Below, one piece after another: positions 39,071 through 47,324 of a stretch of 64,000 nucleotides of DNA. The position numbers and the translations under genes were made by a program. Origin of the DNA: Thermus brockianus (GTDB lineage: Bacteria; Deinococcota; Deinococci; Deinococcales; Thermaceae); NCBI RefSeq assembly GCF_001880325.1, contig NZ_CP016313.1:186001-250000 (forward strand), read 5' to 3'. A model generated the notes under the pieces. That model was not told where the DNA came from. It did no database searches and saw nothing but the letters and a program-made list of their open reading frames with translations. Numbering within the stretch: position 1 is the stretch's first letter; each line of letters starts with the position of its first letter.

Positions 39071-40929
39071 ATATGAGCGCTCAAAGACACACGGACGAAG
39101 GCCGATACTCCTGGTGGCAGGTGCTCTGCCTCACCGGGGTGGACCTCTTCTCCTCCTTGGGCTACCAGCCCGGCATCGCCCTCCTGGCGGCGGGGTTCCT
39201 TTCCCCCCTCGCCAACATCGCCTTGGGCCTTTTCGCCCTCCTGGCGGTCTATCCGGTGTACCGGCGCCTGGCGAAGGAAAGCCCCCACGGGGAAGGTTCC
39301 GTGGGCCTTCTCACCCGGCTTCTACCCGGCTGGCGGGGCAAGATCTTGGTCCTGGTGGTTCTCGGCTTTATGGCCACGGACTTCGTCATCACCATCACCC
39401 TCTCCGCCGCCGACGCCGCCGTGCACCTCATCGGGAACCCCTTGGCCCCCACCTGGCTCCAAGGGAACCAGGTGGGCCTCACCCTCCTCCTCATCGCCCT
39501 CTTGGGTTTCGTCTTCTACCTGGGTTTCCGGGAAGCCATCGGCCTGGCGGTGCCCATCGCCTTGGGCTACCTGACCCTGAACGCCATCACCCTCGGGGTG
39601 GCCCTCAGCCACGTGGGTCCCGAGCACCTGGCCCACTGGTGGCAAGGGCTCCTCCAAGCGCACGCAGACCCCCTAAGCCTCGTCCTCGCCACTGCCCTCG
39701 CCTTCCCCAAGTTGGCCTTAGGCCTATCCGGCTACGAAACCGGCGTAGCGGTGATGCCCCTTATCCGGGGGGGACCCCAGGACACCCCGGAAAGTCCTTG
39801 GGGCCGGATCCGGGGGGCCCGGCACCTCCTCCTGGCGGCCGCCCTCGTGATGGCCTCCTTCCTGGTGGCAGCAGGCTTCGCCACGGCCCTCCTCATCCCC
39901 CCCGAGCTTTGGGGAAGCGAGGAGGTTTCCGGAAGGGCCATCAGCTTCTTGGCCCACCGTTACTTGGGCGAGGGATTCGGTAGCCTATACGACCTCTTCT
40001 CCATCGTGATCCTCTGGTTCGCCGGGGCCAGCGCCATGGCGGGCCTCCTCACCCTGGTGCCCCGCTACCTTCCCCGGTTCGGCATGGCCCCGGAATGGGC
40101 CCGCCAACGCCGTATCCTGGTCCTCTTTTTCACCGGGGTGGCCTTCGCCATCACCCTTCTCTTTCGCGCCCAGGTGGAGGCCCAGGCGGCGGCCTACGCC
40201 ACCGGGGTCTTGGTGGTGATGACCTCCGCCGCCTTGGGGGTAGCCCTATCCGCCCAGAGGGAAGGGCGGCGAGAGGCCCGCTACTTCCAGGCCCTCCTCC
40301 CCGTTTTCGCCTATGTCCTGGTGGCCAACGTGGTGGAACGGCCCGATGGGGTGCGCATCGCCTCGTTCTTCATCGCCGCAACGCTTCTCCTCTCCTTTCT
40401 TTCCCGCGCCCTACGCTCCTTTGAGCTTCGGGTGGAAGCCTTCCAGCTGGACGAGATGGCGGAGCGCCTGGTGGCAAGCCTCGTGGAGCAGGAGGCGCCC
40501 CTCCGCCTGGTGGCCCACCGGCCCGAGCGGGGAGGGAGGTCCGTGTACTGGGACAAGGAGCGCCGCATCCGGGAGGCCACCCACATCCCCCCCCACGATC
40601 CCATTGTCTTCGTGGAGGTCTACGTGCAGGACCCCTCGGAGTTCAGCGCCGTGGCCCAGGTCTGGGGGGTGGACCACCGGGACGCCAAGGTCTTCCGCAT
40701 CCTGGGTACCGCCGCCCCCAACACCCTAGCCGCCTTTCTCCTTTACCTAAGGGAAAGGACGGGAAAGCGCCCCCACATCTACTTTGAGTGGTCGGAGGAG
40801 AGCCCCTGGCAGGCCGCCTTGGACTTCCTCCTCTTTGGGGAAGGGGATGTGCCCACCCTCACCCACGAGGTCCTGCGCCGGGTGGAGGCCGACCCCCGGC
40901 GGCGGCCCGTGGTCCACGTGGGGGGCTAG
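39067..40929 (+). CDS. APC-superfamily permease
   Basis: Integral membrane protein of 620 residues. About 12 helices occupy residues 1-440, with the APC-type glycine-rich first helix (LTGVDLFSSLGYQPGIALLA) and a conserved FPKLALGLSGYETGVAVMPL segment. The final 180 residues are soluble and alpha/beta (LRLVAHRPERGGRSVYWDKE), a cytosolic regulatory domain. Amino acids are the commonest substrates of the superfamily; K+ cannot be excluded. It converges with the AI-2E-type gene, overlapping it by 4 bases. Confidence 0.85.
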   Translation: MNMSAQRHTDEGRYSWWQVLCLTGVDLFSSLGYQPGIALLAAGFLSPLANIALGLFALLAVYPVYRRLAKESPHGEGSVGLLTRLLPGWRGKILVLVVLGFMATDFVITITLSAADAAVHLIGNPLAPTWLQGNQVGLTLLLIALLGFVFYLGFREAIGLAVPIALGYLTLNAITLGVALSHVGPEHLAHWWQGLLQAHADPLSLVLATALAFPKLALGLSGYETGVAVMPLIRGGPQDTPESPWGRIRGARHLLLAAALVMASFLVAAGFATALLIPPELWGSEEVSGRAISFLAHRYLGEGFGSLYDLFSIVILWFAGASAMAGLLTLVPRYLPRFGMAPEWARQRRILVLFFTGVAFAITLLFRAQVEAQAAAYATGVLVVMTSAALGVALSAQREGRREARYFQALLPVFAYVLVANVVERPDGVRIASFFIAATLLLSFLSRALRSFELRVEAFQLDEMAERLVASLVEQEAPLRLVAHRPERGGRSVYWDKERRIREATHIPPHDPIVFVEVYVQDPSEFSAVAQVWGVDHRDAKVFRILGTAAPNTLAAFLLYLRERTGKRPHIYFEWSEESPWQAALDFLLFGEGDVPTLTHEVLRRVEADPRRRPVVHVGG

Positions 40930-41852
40930 CGGCGCCAGCGGGAAAGAAGCCCCGAGGCGAGGATGGTCATGGGCACGGCGAGGAAGATGCCCAGAAGGCC
41001 AAAGAGCTTGCCGAAGGCGAAGATGGCGAGGAGGACCAGGGCCGGGTGAAACCCCACGGCCCGCCCGTAGATAAGGGGGATGAGGACCTTCCCCTCGAGG
41101 AGGGCGATGCCCCCATAGCCCGCAAGGACGAGAAGGGCGCTTAGGGACCCCAAGGAGGAAAGGGCCACCAGACTTGCCAGGGACGCCGCCGTGATCCCCC
41201 CCACAAAGGGGATCACCTCCAGCACCCCTCCTAGGAACCCTAGGGCGAAGGGGCTAGGTACCCCCAGGGCGAAGAGCCAGCCCCCGAAAAGGAGGGCGAA
41301 GCTGAGGGCGATGAGGAACTGGGCGCGGGCCCAGTACCCTAGGCGGCGCCAGGTGTCCTCCAGCACCGCAGACCACCCGTCCCCCGGGAGGTAAGGGGCC
41401 GCCCGGGCCACCAGGTGGGGCTCGAGGCTAATCATCACCGCCAAAACCAAGGCCAAGACCAGGCCGGACACGGTTTCCCCTATCCGCAGGAGGAGGTCCC
41501 CGGCGAGGTGGAAGGAAGGAACCAGGGAGGAAAGGAGCCCGGAACCGGAAAGCCCAAGGTTCTCCTGGAGAAGGGCGAAGGCCTGGGGCAGGACCTCGCT
41601 AAGGTTGCGAAACTGCTGGGCCAAAAGGGGAGCTACCTGGTAAAGCCCGAAGGCTAAAATGCCCAAGACCCCTAAGTAGGTCAGCATCACCGCCGTGGGG
41701 TGGGGTAGGAAACGCCGGAAAACGCTCACCAGAGGGTCTAAAGCAGCCGCCAAGGTGAAGGCCAGGAAGACCCAAAGAAAAAGGGTGTAAAGCTTGGCCA
41801 AAGCCCAAAGGGCGAGGATGAGGAGGAAAAGGCCAAAGAGGAAACGGCCCAC
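40926..41852 (-). CDS. AI-2E family transporter (PerM/UPF0118)
   Basis: Membrane protein of 308 residues with the family's layout: N-terminal helices (LFLLILALWALAKLYTLFLW), a large soluble loop, and C-terminal helices with FVGGITAASLASLVALSSLG and HPALVLLAIFAFGKLFGLLG. Family members export small molecules (AI-2, Na+/H+ exchange in some). The specific role here is unknown. Confidence 0.9.
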   Translation of the reverse strand: MGRFLFGLFLLILALWALAKLYTLFLWVFLAFTLAAALDPLVSVFRRFLPHPTAVMLTYLGVLGILAFGLYQVAPLLAQQFRNLSEVLPQAFALLQENLGLSGSGLLSSLVPSFHLAGDLLLRIGETVSGLVLALVLAVMISLEPHLVARAAPYLPGDGWSAVLEDTWRRLGYWARAQFLIALSFALLFGGWLFALGVPSPFALGFLGGVLEVIPFVGGITAASLASLVALSSLGSLSALLVLAGYGGIALLEGKVLIPLIYGRAVGFHPALVLLAIFAFGKLFGLLGIFLAVPMTILASGLLSRWRR

Positions 41853-41916
41853 GGCCCAATCTTAACCAAGCTTGGTGTGACAGCTCTTCGGGCTCAAGAC
41901 CGATGCTGTGACGACT

Positions 41917-42260
41917 CCCCGCTCTTCAGAGCGGGGCTACAAGCTAGGCTTCGCCTGACCTCGGTTCAGGACGCGAGCGCATCCCTCCCCGAAGGCCCCG
42001 TCCAGGCCTTCGCCAGGATGTTCCGCGCGGCGGCCACATCCCGGTGCAGGGAAGCCCCACAAGCAGGACAGGTGAACTCCCTGACCCACAAGGGTCGCCT
42101 CTCCCTATGGCCGCACACCGGGCTGTCCTGGCTGGTGTACTTAGGGTCTACCGTTATCACCCGCCTACCAGCCCCCTCCGCTTTTTAGGCGAGGATCCGC
42201 AAAAACTGAGCCCAACCGCCGTCATGTACGCCCTTGGCGCGTCTTTTGGCTCCCTTGGAG
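41917..42260 (-). mobile_element. TnpB (IS605/IS1341-type) 3' remnant with right-end hairpin
   Basis: The minus strand carries the C-terminus of TnpB: RRVITVDPKYTSQDSPVCGH, then REFTCPACGASLHRDVAAAR, to the TGA at 41966. The zinc ribbon has lost its first Cys (DSPVCG instead of TCPVCG), and an in-frame TAA (42187-42185) interrupts FLRILA/KAEGAG. Downstream, CCCCGCTCT and AGAGCGGGG (41917-41936) form the element-end hairpin that belongs to the guide RNA scaffold in active relatives. The N-terminal RuvC part is missing. Dead element. Confidence 0.8.
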
Positions 42261-42314
42261 CGCGGAGAAGGCCCATCTAACCTGGCCGCTTCCCATTAAG
42301 TGGGCCTAGCCCTT

Positions 42315-42728
42315 TCAGGGCACGAGAAGCTTAAGGGGTACCCCGGGAAAACGCAGGAAGTCCCGGTCAAAACTCACCAAGCGGTACCCGCCCGCCAGGG
42401 CAAAGGCGGCCAGGTAAGCATCCGTCCAGAGCCTTGGCGTAACCCCCGAAAGGAACCCCTCGAGGACTTTCTCCAACTCTGGGGGTTCCTCCCTGAGGGG
42501 CACCCCGGAGGCCACCCGCAGCTCCCGGTAAACCCGCCACGCCTCCGCCACGGTCAAAGGCTTCCCGTCCATGGCCGTGGGGTTGGTGAGGAGCCGCAGT
42601 AGACCCAAGGCTGTGACCCGCACAAGGGCAGGGTCCTCCGCCTCCTCCCAGTAGCGGAGGGCCTGGGAATGGAAGGGATGCTCGGGAACGAGGAGCGCAA
42701 ACCAGACATTGAGGTCAGGTATCTCCAT
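42315..42728 (-). CDS. vapC: PIN-domain RNase toxin VapC (second module)
   Basis: PIN RNase of 137 residues, of the group starting IPDLNVWFALLVPEHPFH, with Asp/Asn in DLNVW, Glu in the middle helix region, Asp in LWTDAYLAAFALAGGY and the final SFDRDF acid. It overlaps the antitoxin gene by 14 bases. It is probably a tRNA- or rRNA-cleaving toxin restrained by VapB. Confidence 0.9.
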   Translation of the reverse strand: MEIPDLNVWFALLVPEHPFHSQALRYWEEAEDPALVRVTALGLLRLLTNPTAMDGKPLTVAEAWRVYRELRVASGVPLREEPPELEKVLEGFLSGVTPRLWTDAYLAAFALAGGYRLVSFDRDFLRFPGVPLKLLVP

Positions 42729-42945
42729 AGCCCTCCAGGAGTTCCCAGAGCTCCGCGTGGCTCCTTACGGGTAGGCGCCTCCCCGCCTCGGCCACCTTTG
42801 GGAGGGGCCTGGGGCCTTTGGGGGCGCGGCCTAGCCCCTCCTCCAAAAGGTGAATGACCACCTCACGCAGGGTTTTGCCCTCCTGCGCAGCCTTAAGCTT
42901 GAGGCGGCGGTAGAGAGGTTCGGGGAGGTCCAGGGTGGTGCGCAT
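42715..42945 (-). CDS. vapB: VapB-type ribbon-helix-helix antitoxin (second module)
   Basis: Protein of 76 residues: RHH domain RTTLDLPEPLYRRLKLKAAQ, then GKTLREVVIHLLEEGLGR, and a toxin-binding tail. TAATAT on the minus strand ends 6 bases before ATG 42945, so the message is probably leaderless. GGATGTATGC around the start resembles the vapB at 18032. Confidence 0.88.
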   Translation of the reverse strand: MRTTLDLPEPLYRRLKLKAAQEGKTLREVVIHLLEEGLGRAPKGPRPLPKVAEAGRRLPVRSHAELWELLEGYGDT

Positions 42946-43071
42946 ACATCCATATTAGCACAATCCCCTACCCGCACGGGACTCGCCACCACCCCGCCGA
43001 GGGAACGTTCCCGCGCGGGCCATTTGCGCCCACCAGTCGGAGGACGCCCGGGGGGAAACCCGGCTCCCCCA

Positions 43072-43089
43072 CTTGCAAGCGCTTTCAAG
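43072..43089. promoter_or_regulatory. LacI-family operator upstream of the regulator gene
   Basis: CTTGCAAGCGCTTTCAAG is palindromic apart from one mismatched pair and has the central GCGC step typical of LacI/GalR operators. It lies 24 bases before the LacI-family ATG, suitable for autorepression. A matching core recurs at 44189. Confidence 0.75.
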
Positions 43090-43113
43090 ACGTGCTACCC
43101 TGGGTTCCAAACC

Positions 43114-44106
43114 ATGACCCGCACCCACCCTACCATCGCCGAGGTGGCCCGCCGCGCTGGGGTTTCCCCCGCCACCGTTTCCCGCGTCCTCAACGGCACC
43201 GCCCGGGTGTCCCGGGAAAAGGTCCGGGCGGTACTCCAGGCCATAGAGGAACTGGGCTACACGCCAAGCCCCCTAGCCCAAAGCTTGGCCAAGGGGCGTT
43301 CGTACGCCGTGGGCATCCTCTTGCCCGATTTCGGGAGCCCCTTCTATGGGCCCATCCTCGAGGCCATCACCCTGGAGCTGGAGGCCACCCCCTTCCGCCC
43401 CATCGCCGTACCCGGGCACTGGAGCCTGGTGCGGGAGCTGGAAGCCCTGGACTTCCTCCGGGGCCACCGGGTGGAGGCGGTGGTCCTCCTCGGTACCTCC
43501 TTGGAGGAGTCCGCCCTCAAGCCCCTGGGCGTCCCCGTCCTGGCCTTCGGCCAGGCCCTCACGGGGCCCCAGACCTGGTCCCTGGTCCTGGACAACCGGG
43601 AAGCCGCCCACCGGGCCACCCGGTACCTCCTGGAGAAGGGGCACCGCCACATTGCCCACATCTCCAGCCACCGCGGCGGCGCCGACGTGCGCGAGCGCCT
43701 CCAAGGCTACCGTAGGGCCATGCGGGAGGCGGGGCTTGCGCCCCGTGTGGTCTTTGGCAACCTCCAGGAGGATGGGGGCTACGAGGCGACCAAGGAGCTT
43801 TTCGCCCGTTTTCCGGACACCACCGCCATCTTCGCCGCCAACGACCAGACGGCTATCGGGGCCCGCCTCTACCTTTACGAAAAGGGGCTTCGGGTTCCCG
43901 AGGACGTCTCCCTGGTGGGCTTTGACGATATCCCCCTGGCCGCCTACCAGATCCCGCCCCTGACCACGGTGCGCCAGCCCGCACGGGAGATAGGCCACGC
44001 CCTGGCGCAAGCCCTCAAAGCCCTGCTGGAAGGGGAAGTGCCTACCCTCTTCCCCATCCCCCTCCAGCTGGTGGAAAGGTATTCGGTAAGGGAGGTGGGA
44101 ACCTGA
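43114..44106 (+). CDS. LacI-family sugar-responsive repressor
   Basis: Regulator of 330 residues. The helix-turn-helix PTIAEVARRAGVSPATVSRV and hinge YTPSPLAQSLA are standard, followed by a periplasmic-binding-protein-like sugar domain with AVGILLPDFGSPFYGPILEA and DVSLVGFDDIPLAAYQIPPL. ATG 43114 is chosen because the HTH begins 5 residues later and the operator lies directly upstream; the longer frame from 42850 is read-through. It governs the adjacent sugar ABC/GH1 operon, given the shared palindromes at 43072 and 44189. Confidence 0.94.
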   Translation: MTRTHPTIAEVARRAGVSPATVSRVLNGTARVSREKVRAVLQAIEELGYTPSPLAQSLAKGRSYAVGILLPDFGSPFYGPILEAITLELEATPFRPIAVPGHWSLVRELEALDFLRGHRVEAVVLLGTSLEESALKPLGVPVLAFGQALTGPQTWSLVLDNREAAHRATRYLLEKGHRHIAHISSHRGGADVRERLQGYRRAMREAGLAPRVVFGNLQEDGGYEATKELFARFPDTTAIFAANDQTAIGARLYLYEKGLRVPEDVSLVGFDDIPLAAYQIPPLTTVRQPAREIGHALAQALKALLEGEVPTLFPIPLQLVERYSVREVGT

Positions 44107-44141
44107 AGGAAAAGCCGGCCCTGCGGCCTTAGGCCTTCGGA

Positions 44142-44163
44142 CCGTCCCAAGGGACGGGTTTTC
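44142..44163 (+). terminator. Terminator between the regulator and sugar operon
   Basis: CCGTCCC (44142-44148) and GGGACGG (44151-44157) form a hairpin followed by GTTTT. It separates the LacI-type gene from the binding-protein gene and may leave the latter dependent on its own promoter. Confidence 0.65.
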
Positions 44164-44180
44164 CCAAAGAGGAGGTTTTT

Positions 44181-45485
44181 ATGTGGAAGAAAGCGCTTTC
44201 AACCCTTCTCTTCGCCCTTTCCCTCGGTCTTGCCCAACGGACCCTCGAGGTCTGGATCATGCCCAACAGCGCCCAACCGGCAGAGGACTTCAAGGCCCTG
44301 GTGGCCCCCTTTGAGCGGGCCAACAACGTGCAGGTTAAGGTCACGGTCCTGGACTGGGGCGTGGCCTGGACCCGCATCACCGCCGCGGCCACGAGCGGCG
44401 TGGGCCCCGACATCACCCAGCTCGGCACCACCTGGGTGGGGGCCATCAGCGCCATGGGGGTACTGGAGCCCCTGGACGACGTCCTCCAGGCCCTGGGCGG
44501 CCAGGGCGCCTACCTGCCCGCCGTCTGGAACACCACCCGGTTGGCAGGAAGCCCAAGGGCCACGGCCCTGCCCTGGTTCTCCGAACTCAGGGCCTTCTAC
44601 TACCGGACGGACGCCCTCAGGGCGGCTGGGATAAACCCCTCCCAGATGTTCGCCGACTGGCAGAGCTTTGAGGCGGGGCTCGCCCGGCTCACCGCTTCCA
44701 CCTTCACCGACCCCGAAACCAAGCAGCGCCTCGCTCCTTTCTGCACTCCAGGCAAAAACTCCTGGGACGTGCTCCACAACGCCGCCCCCTGGATCTGGGG
44801 CGCGGGGGGCGAGGTGGTGCGCCAGGTGCAGGGGAGGTGGCAGAGCGCCCTCAACACCCCCGAAAGCCTCCAGGGCCTCTTCTTCTTCCTATCCCTGGCC
44901 CAGAAAGGCTATGTCCCTGCCGAAAGCCTGGAGAAAAACACGGCCCAGATTGAGGCCGACTTCCAGGCGGGCAAATGCGCCGTTTTCGCCAGCGGCCCCT
45001 GGATGATCCAGCGGGCCCAGGTGCCCGAGGCCCAAGGGGGGTTCGCCGAGCGGGTAGCCGCCAGGAACCTGGGGGTAGCCCCCTATCCCATAGGCCCCAG
45101 GGGGCGGTACACCTTCTTCGGCGGCTCCAACCTGGCCCTCTTCAGCTTCTCCAAGAACAAGGAGCTGGCCAAGGAGCTCCTGAAGTACCTGGGCAGCCCG
45201 GAGGCCCAGGTGACCTACGCCCGCATGAGCGGCTTGCTCCCCGCCCTGCGGACCGCCTGGAACGCCCCCGAGATCCACGGGAATCCCCTCATGCGGGTCT
45301 TCGTCCAGGCGGCCCAGTTTGGGCGCACCTATCCCAGCCTGGCGGGCTGGGGCGGGGTGGAGAACCTGGCGGTGCAACACCTGGGCATGGCCTGGGACCT
45401 GGTGGCGCAGAAGCGCCTTACCCAGGAGGCCCTCAAGGACCTGATGGACAAGGCTTCCGCCGCCATCAATAGCGCCTTGAGGTAG
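44181..45485 (+). CDS. Sugar ABC transporter substrate-binding protein
   Basis: Periplasmic sugar-binding protein of 434 residues (MalE/UgpB-type, cluster 1). The signal peptide KKALSTLLFALSLGLAQ is followed by the domain start RTLEVWIMPNSAQPAEDFKA. Trp-rich segments typical of sugar stacking are present (NSWDVLHNAAPWIWGAGGEV). AGGAGG precedes ATG 44181. The first codons contain a perfect GAAAGCGCTTTC palindrome, so the repressor may bind over the start. It heads binding protein, permease, permease, beta-glycosidase; the substrate is probably a glucose-type oligosaccharide such as cellobiose. Confidence 0.93.
   Translation: MWKKALSTLLFALSLGLAQRTLEVWIMPNSAQPAEDFKALVAPFERANNVQVKVTVLDWGVAWTRITAAATSGVGPDITQLGTTWVGAISAMGVLEPLDDVLQALGGQGAYLPAVWNTTRLAGSPRATALPWFSELRAFYYRTDALRAAGINPSQMFADWQSFEAGLARLTASTFTDPETKQRLAPFCTPGKNSWDVLHNAAPWIWGAGGEVVRQVQGRWQSALNTPESLQGLFFFLSLAQKGYVPAESLEKNTAQIEADFQAGKCAVFASGPWMIQRAQVPEAQGGFAERVAARNLGVAPYPIGPRGRYTFFGGSNLALFSFSKNKELAKELLKYLGSPEAQVTYARMSGLLPALRTAWNAPEIHGNPLMRVFVQAAQFGRTYPSLAGWGGVENLAVQHLGMAWDLVAQKRLTQEALKDLMDKASAAINSALR
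44189..44200. promoter_or_regulatory. LacI-type palindrome inside the binding-protein start codons
   Basis: GAAAGCGCTTTC is a perfect 12-base palindrome within codons 3-7 of the binding-protein gene. It shares AAGCGCTT with the operator at 43072. A repressor here would block elongation, or loop with the upstream site. Confidence 0.65.
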
Positions 45486-45492
45486 CGCAGAA

Positions 45493-45512
45493 GGGGGGGC
45501 TAACGCCCCCCC
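45493..45512 (+). terminator. Hairpin between binding-protein and permease genes
   Basis: GGGGGGGC (45493-45500), loop TAAC, GCCCCCCC (45505-45512), 8 bases after the stop. A stem at this position commonly protects or partly terminates the abundant binding-protein message so that permeases are made in smaller amount. Confidence 0.65.
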
Positions 45513-45526
45513 CTTACCCCAATACC

Positions 45527-46453
45527 ATGGCCCTTTTCCGATTCTGGCAACGGTACGGCCTCGCTTACCTCTTCGTGGCCCCTGCCCTCTTAGGCATGCT
45601 CCTGGTGCACTATGGCCCCATGCTCCAGGGCATCTACATGGGTTTTTTAGACCTAAAACTGAGCACCCTGCGGCTTTACCTCGGCGCCCCCTTCGTGGGC
45701 CTGGCGAACTACCGGGAGATCCTCTTTGACCCCCAGTCCACCTTCCGCACGGGCTTCCTCTATGCCGTGCGCACCACCTTGCTCTACGCCCTGGTGGTGA
45801 ATGCCCTGACCCTTTCCCTCGGACTCCTCTTTGCCCACGTCCTCAACCGACCCCTCTTCCTGCGGGGGCTTGGGCGAACGCTTTTCCTCCTACCCTGGGT
45901 GGTGCCCAGCTACGTGGTGGGGCTCCTGTGGGGGTTCATGTGGCTCAAAAACGGGGTGATCAACACCCTCCTCGTGGACGTGCTCCACCTCCTGCCCGAG
46001 AAGCCCCACTGGCTCATCGGCCCCCTCACCTTCCTCGCCATCGTCCTACCCACGGTGTGGCGGGGCTGGCCCTTCGTCATGGTCACCTACCTGGCGGCCC
46101 TCCAGGCCATCCCCCAGGAGCTCTACGAGGCGGCCAAGGTGGACGGAGCTACCCCGTGGCAACGCTTCCGGTACATTACCTGGCCCTCCCTTCGCCCCGT
46201 GACGGCCATCCTCCTCCTCTATGGCCTCCTGGGGACGCTTTACAGCTTCAACATCGTCTACATGATGTTCGGCCACGGGGCCGGGTACCCCGGGGAGTGG
46301 GGGGACCTCCTCATGACCAACCTCTTCCGGAACACCTTCGGCATGTGGAACTTCGGCCTGGGGGCCGCCGCTAGCACCCTGTACATGCTCCTGACCCTGG
46401 TCCTCATCCTCTTCTGGTACCGGGCCTTCCGGGAAGACCTGAAAGCGAGGTGA
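45527..46453 (+). CDS. Sugar ABC permease, MalF-type
   Basis: Membrane protein of 308 residues with six helices, starting FWQRYGLAYLFVAPALLGML. The EAA loop QELYEAAKVDGATPWQRFRY (near residue 200) contacts the ATPase. It is the first permease of the beta-glucoside importer; its partner gene starts 3 bases after its stop. The ATPase is not encoded here and is probably a shared MsmK-type subunit elsewhere. Confidence 0.93.
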   Translation: MALFRFWQRYGLAYLFVAPALLGMLLVHYGPMLQGIYMGFLDLKLSTLRLYLGAPFVGLANYREILFDPQSTFRTGFLYAVRTTLLYALVVNALTLSLGLLFAHVLNRPLFLRGLGRTLFLLPWVVPSYVVGLLWGFMWLKNGVINTLLVDVLHLLPEKPHWLIGPLTFLAIVLPTVWRGWPFVMVTYLAALQAIPQELYEAAKVDGATPWQRFRYITWPSLRPVTAILLLYGLLGTLYSFNIVYMMFGHGAGYPGEWGDLLMTNLFRNTFGMWNFGLGAAASTLYMLLTLVLILFWYRAFREDLKAR

Positions 46454-46456
46454 CGA

Positions 46457-47314
46457 ATGCGCGAGGAACGTTGGCTGGCGTGGGGCGCCGGGGGCGTCCT
46501 GGTGTTGGGCCTTTTAGGGCAACTCTTCCCCATCCTCTGGATGGTGAACACCTCCCTGATGACCCAGCTGGAGGCGGCCACGGGAAGCCTCTTCCCTAAG
46601 GCGCCCCAGTGGGGAAACTACCTGGAGATCTGGCGGGCCCTGCCCTTCTTCCAGTACCTAAAGAACTCCCTTCTGGTCTGCACCCTCACCACCCTCTTCG
46701 CCTTAGGGGTGGCCACCCTGGCGGGGTACGCCCTGGCCCGGTTCCGCTTCCCGGGAGCCGAGCTTTTCGGGGGGAGTGTCCTCCTCACCCAGGTCATCCC
46801 GGGCATCCTGTTTCTCATCCCCATCTACATCATGTACATTGCCTTTCAGAACTGGGCTAGGGAGGCGTTGGGCCTCGAGGTGCGGCTCGTGGGGAGCTAC
46901 ACGGGCCTGGTCCTCACCTACACGGCTTTCTTCGTGCCCATAAGCATCTGGATCCTGCGGGGCTTTTTCGCCTCCATCCCCAAGGAGCTGGAGGAGGCGG
47001 CCCTGGTGGACGGGGCCACCCCTTTCCAGGCCTTTTACCGGGTGATCCTGCCCCTGGCCCTGCCGGGCATCGCCGCCACCGCCGTCTACATCTTCCTCAC
47101 CGCCTGGGACGAGCTCCTCTTCGCCCAGATCCTCACCACCGAGGCCACCGCCACCATCCCCGTGGGCATCCGCAACTTCGTGGGTAACTTCCAGAACCGC
47201 TACGACCTGGTCATGGCCGCCGCCACCGTGGCCACGCTGCCCGTCCTCCTCCTCTTTTTCCTAGTGCAACGCTGGCTCATCCAGGGCCTCACGGCAGGGG
47301 CGGTCAAGGGATAG
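46457..47314 (+). CDS. Sugar ABC permease, MalG-type
   Basis: Membrane protein of 285 residues. The N-terminal helix LAWGAGGVLVLGLLGQLFPI, the region SLFPKAPQWGNYLEIWRALP usual in MalG proteins, and the EAA loop KELEEAALVDGATPFQAFYR (near residue 180) identify it. It forms the heterodimer with the preceding permease. Confidence 0.93.
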   Translation: MREERWLAWGAGGVLVLGLLGQLFPILWMVNTSLMTQLEAATGSLFPKAPQWGNYLEIWRALPFFQYLKNSLLVCTLTTLFALGVATLAGYALARFRFPGAELFGGSVLLTQVIPGILFLIPIYIMYIAFQNWAREALGLEVRLVGSYTGLVLTYTAFFVPISIWILRGFFASIPKELEEAALVDGATPFQAFYRVILPLALPGIAATAVYIFLTAWDELLFAQILTTEATATIPVGIRNFVGNFQNRYDLVMAAATVATLPVLLLFFLVQRWLIQGLTAGAVKG

Positions 47315-47324
47315 GAGGTGCCTT

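Noticed and set aside
42850-43113. N-terminal extension of the LacI-type regulator
   Set aside because: It would read through the vapB promoter and the operator; the HTH begins right after ATG 43114.
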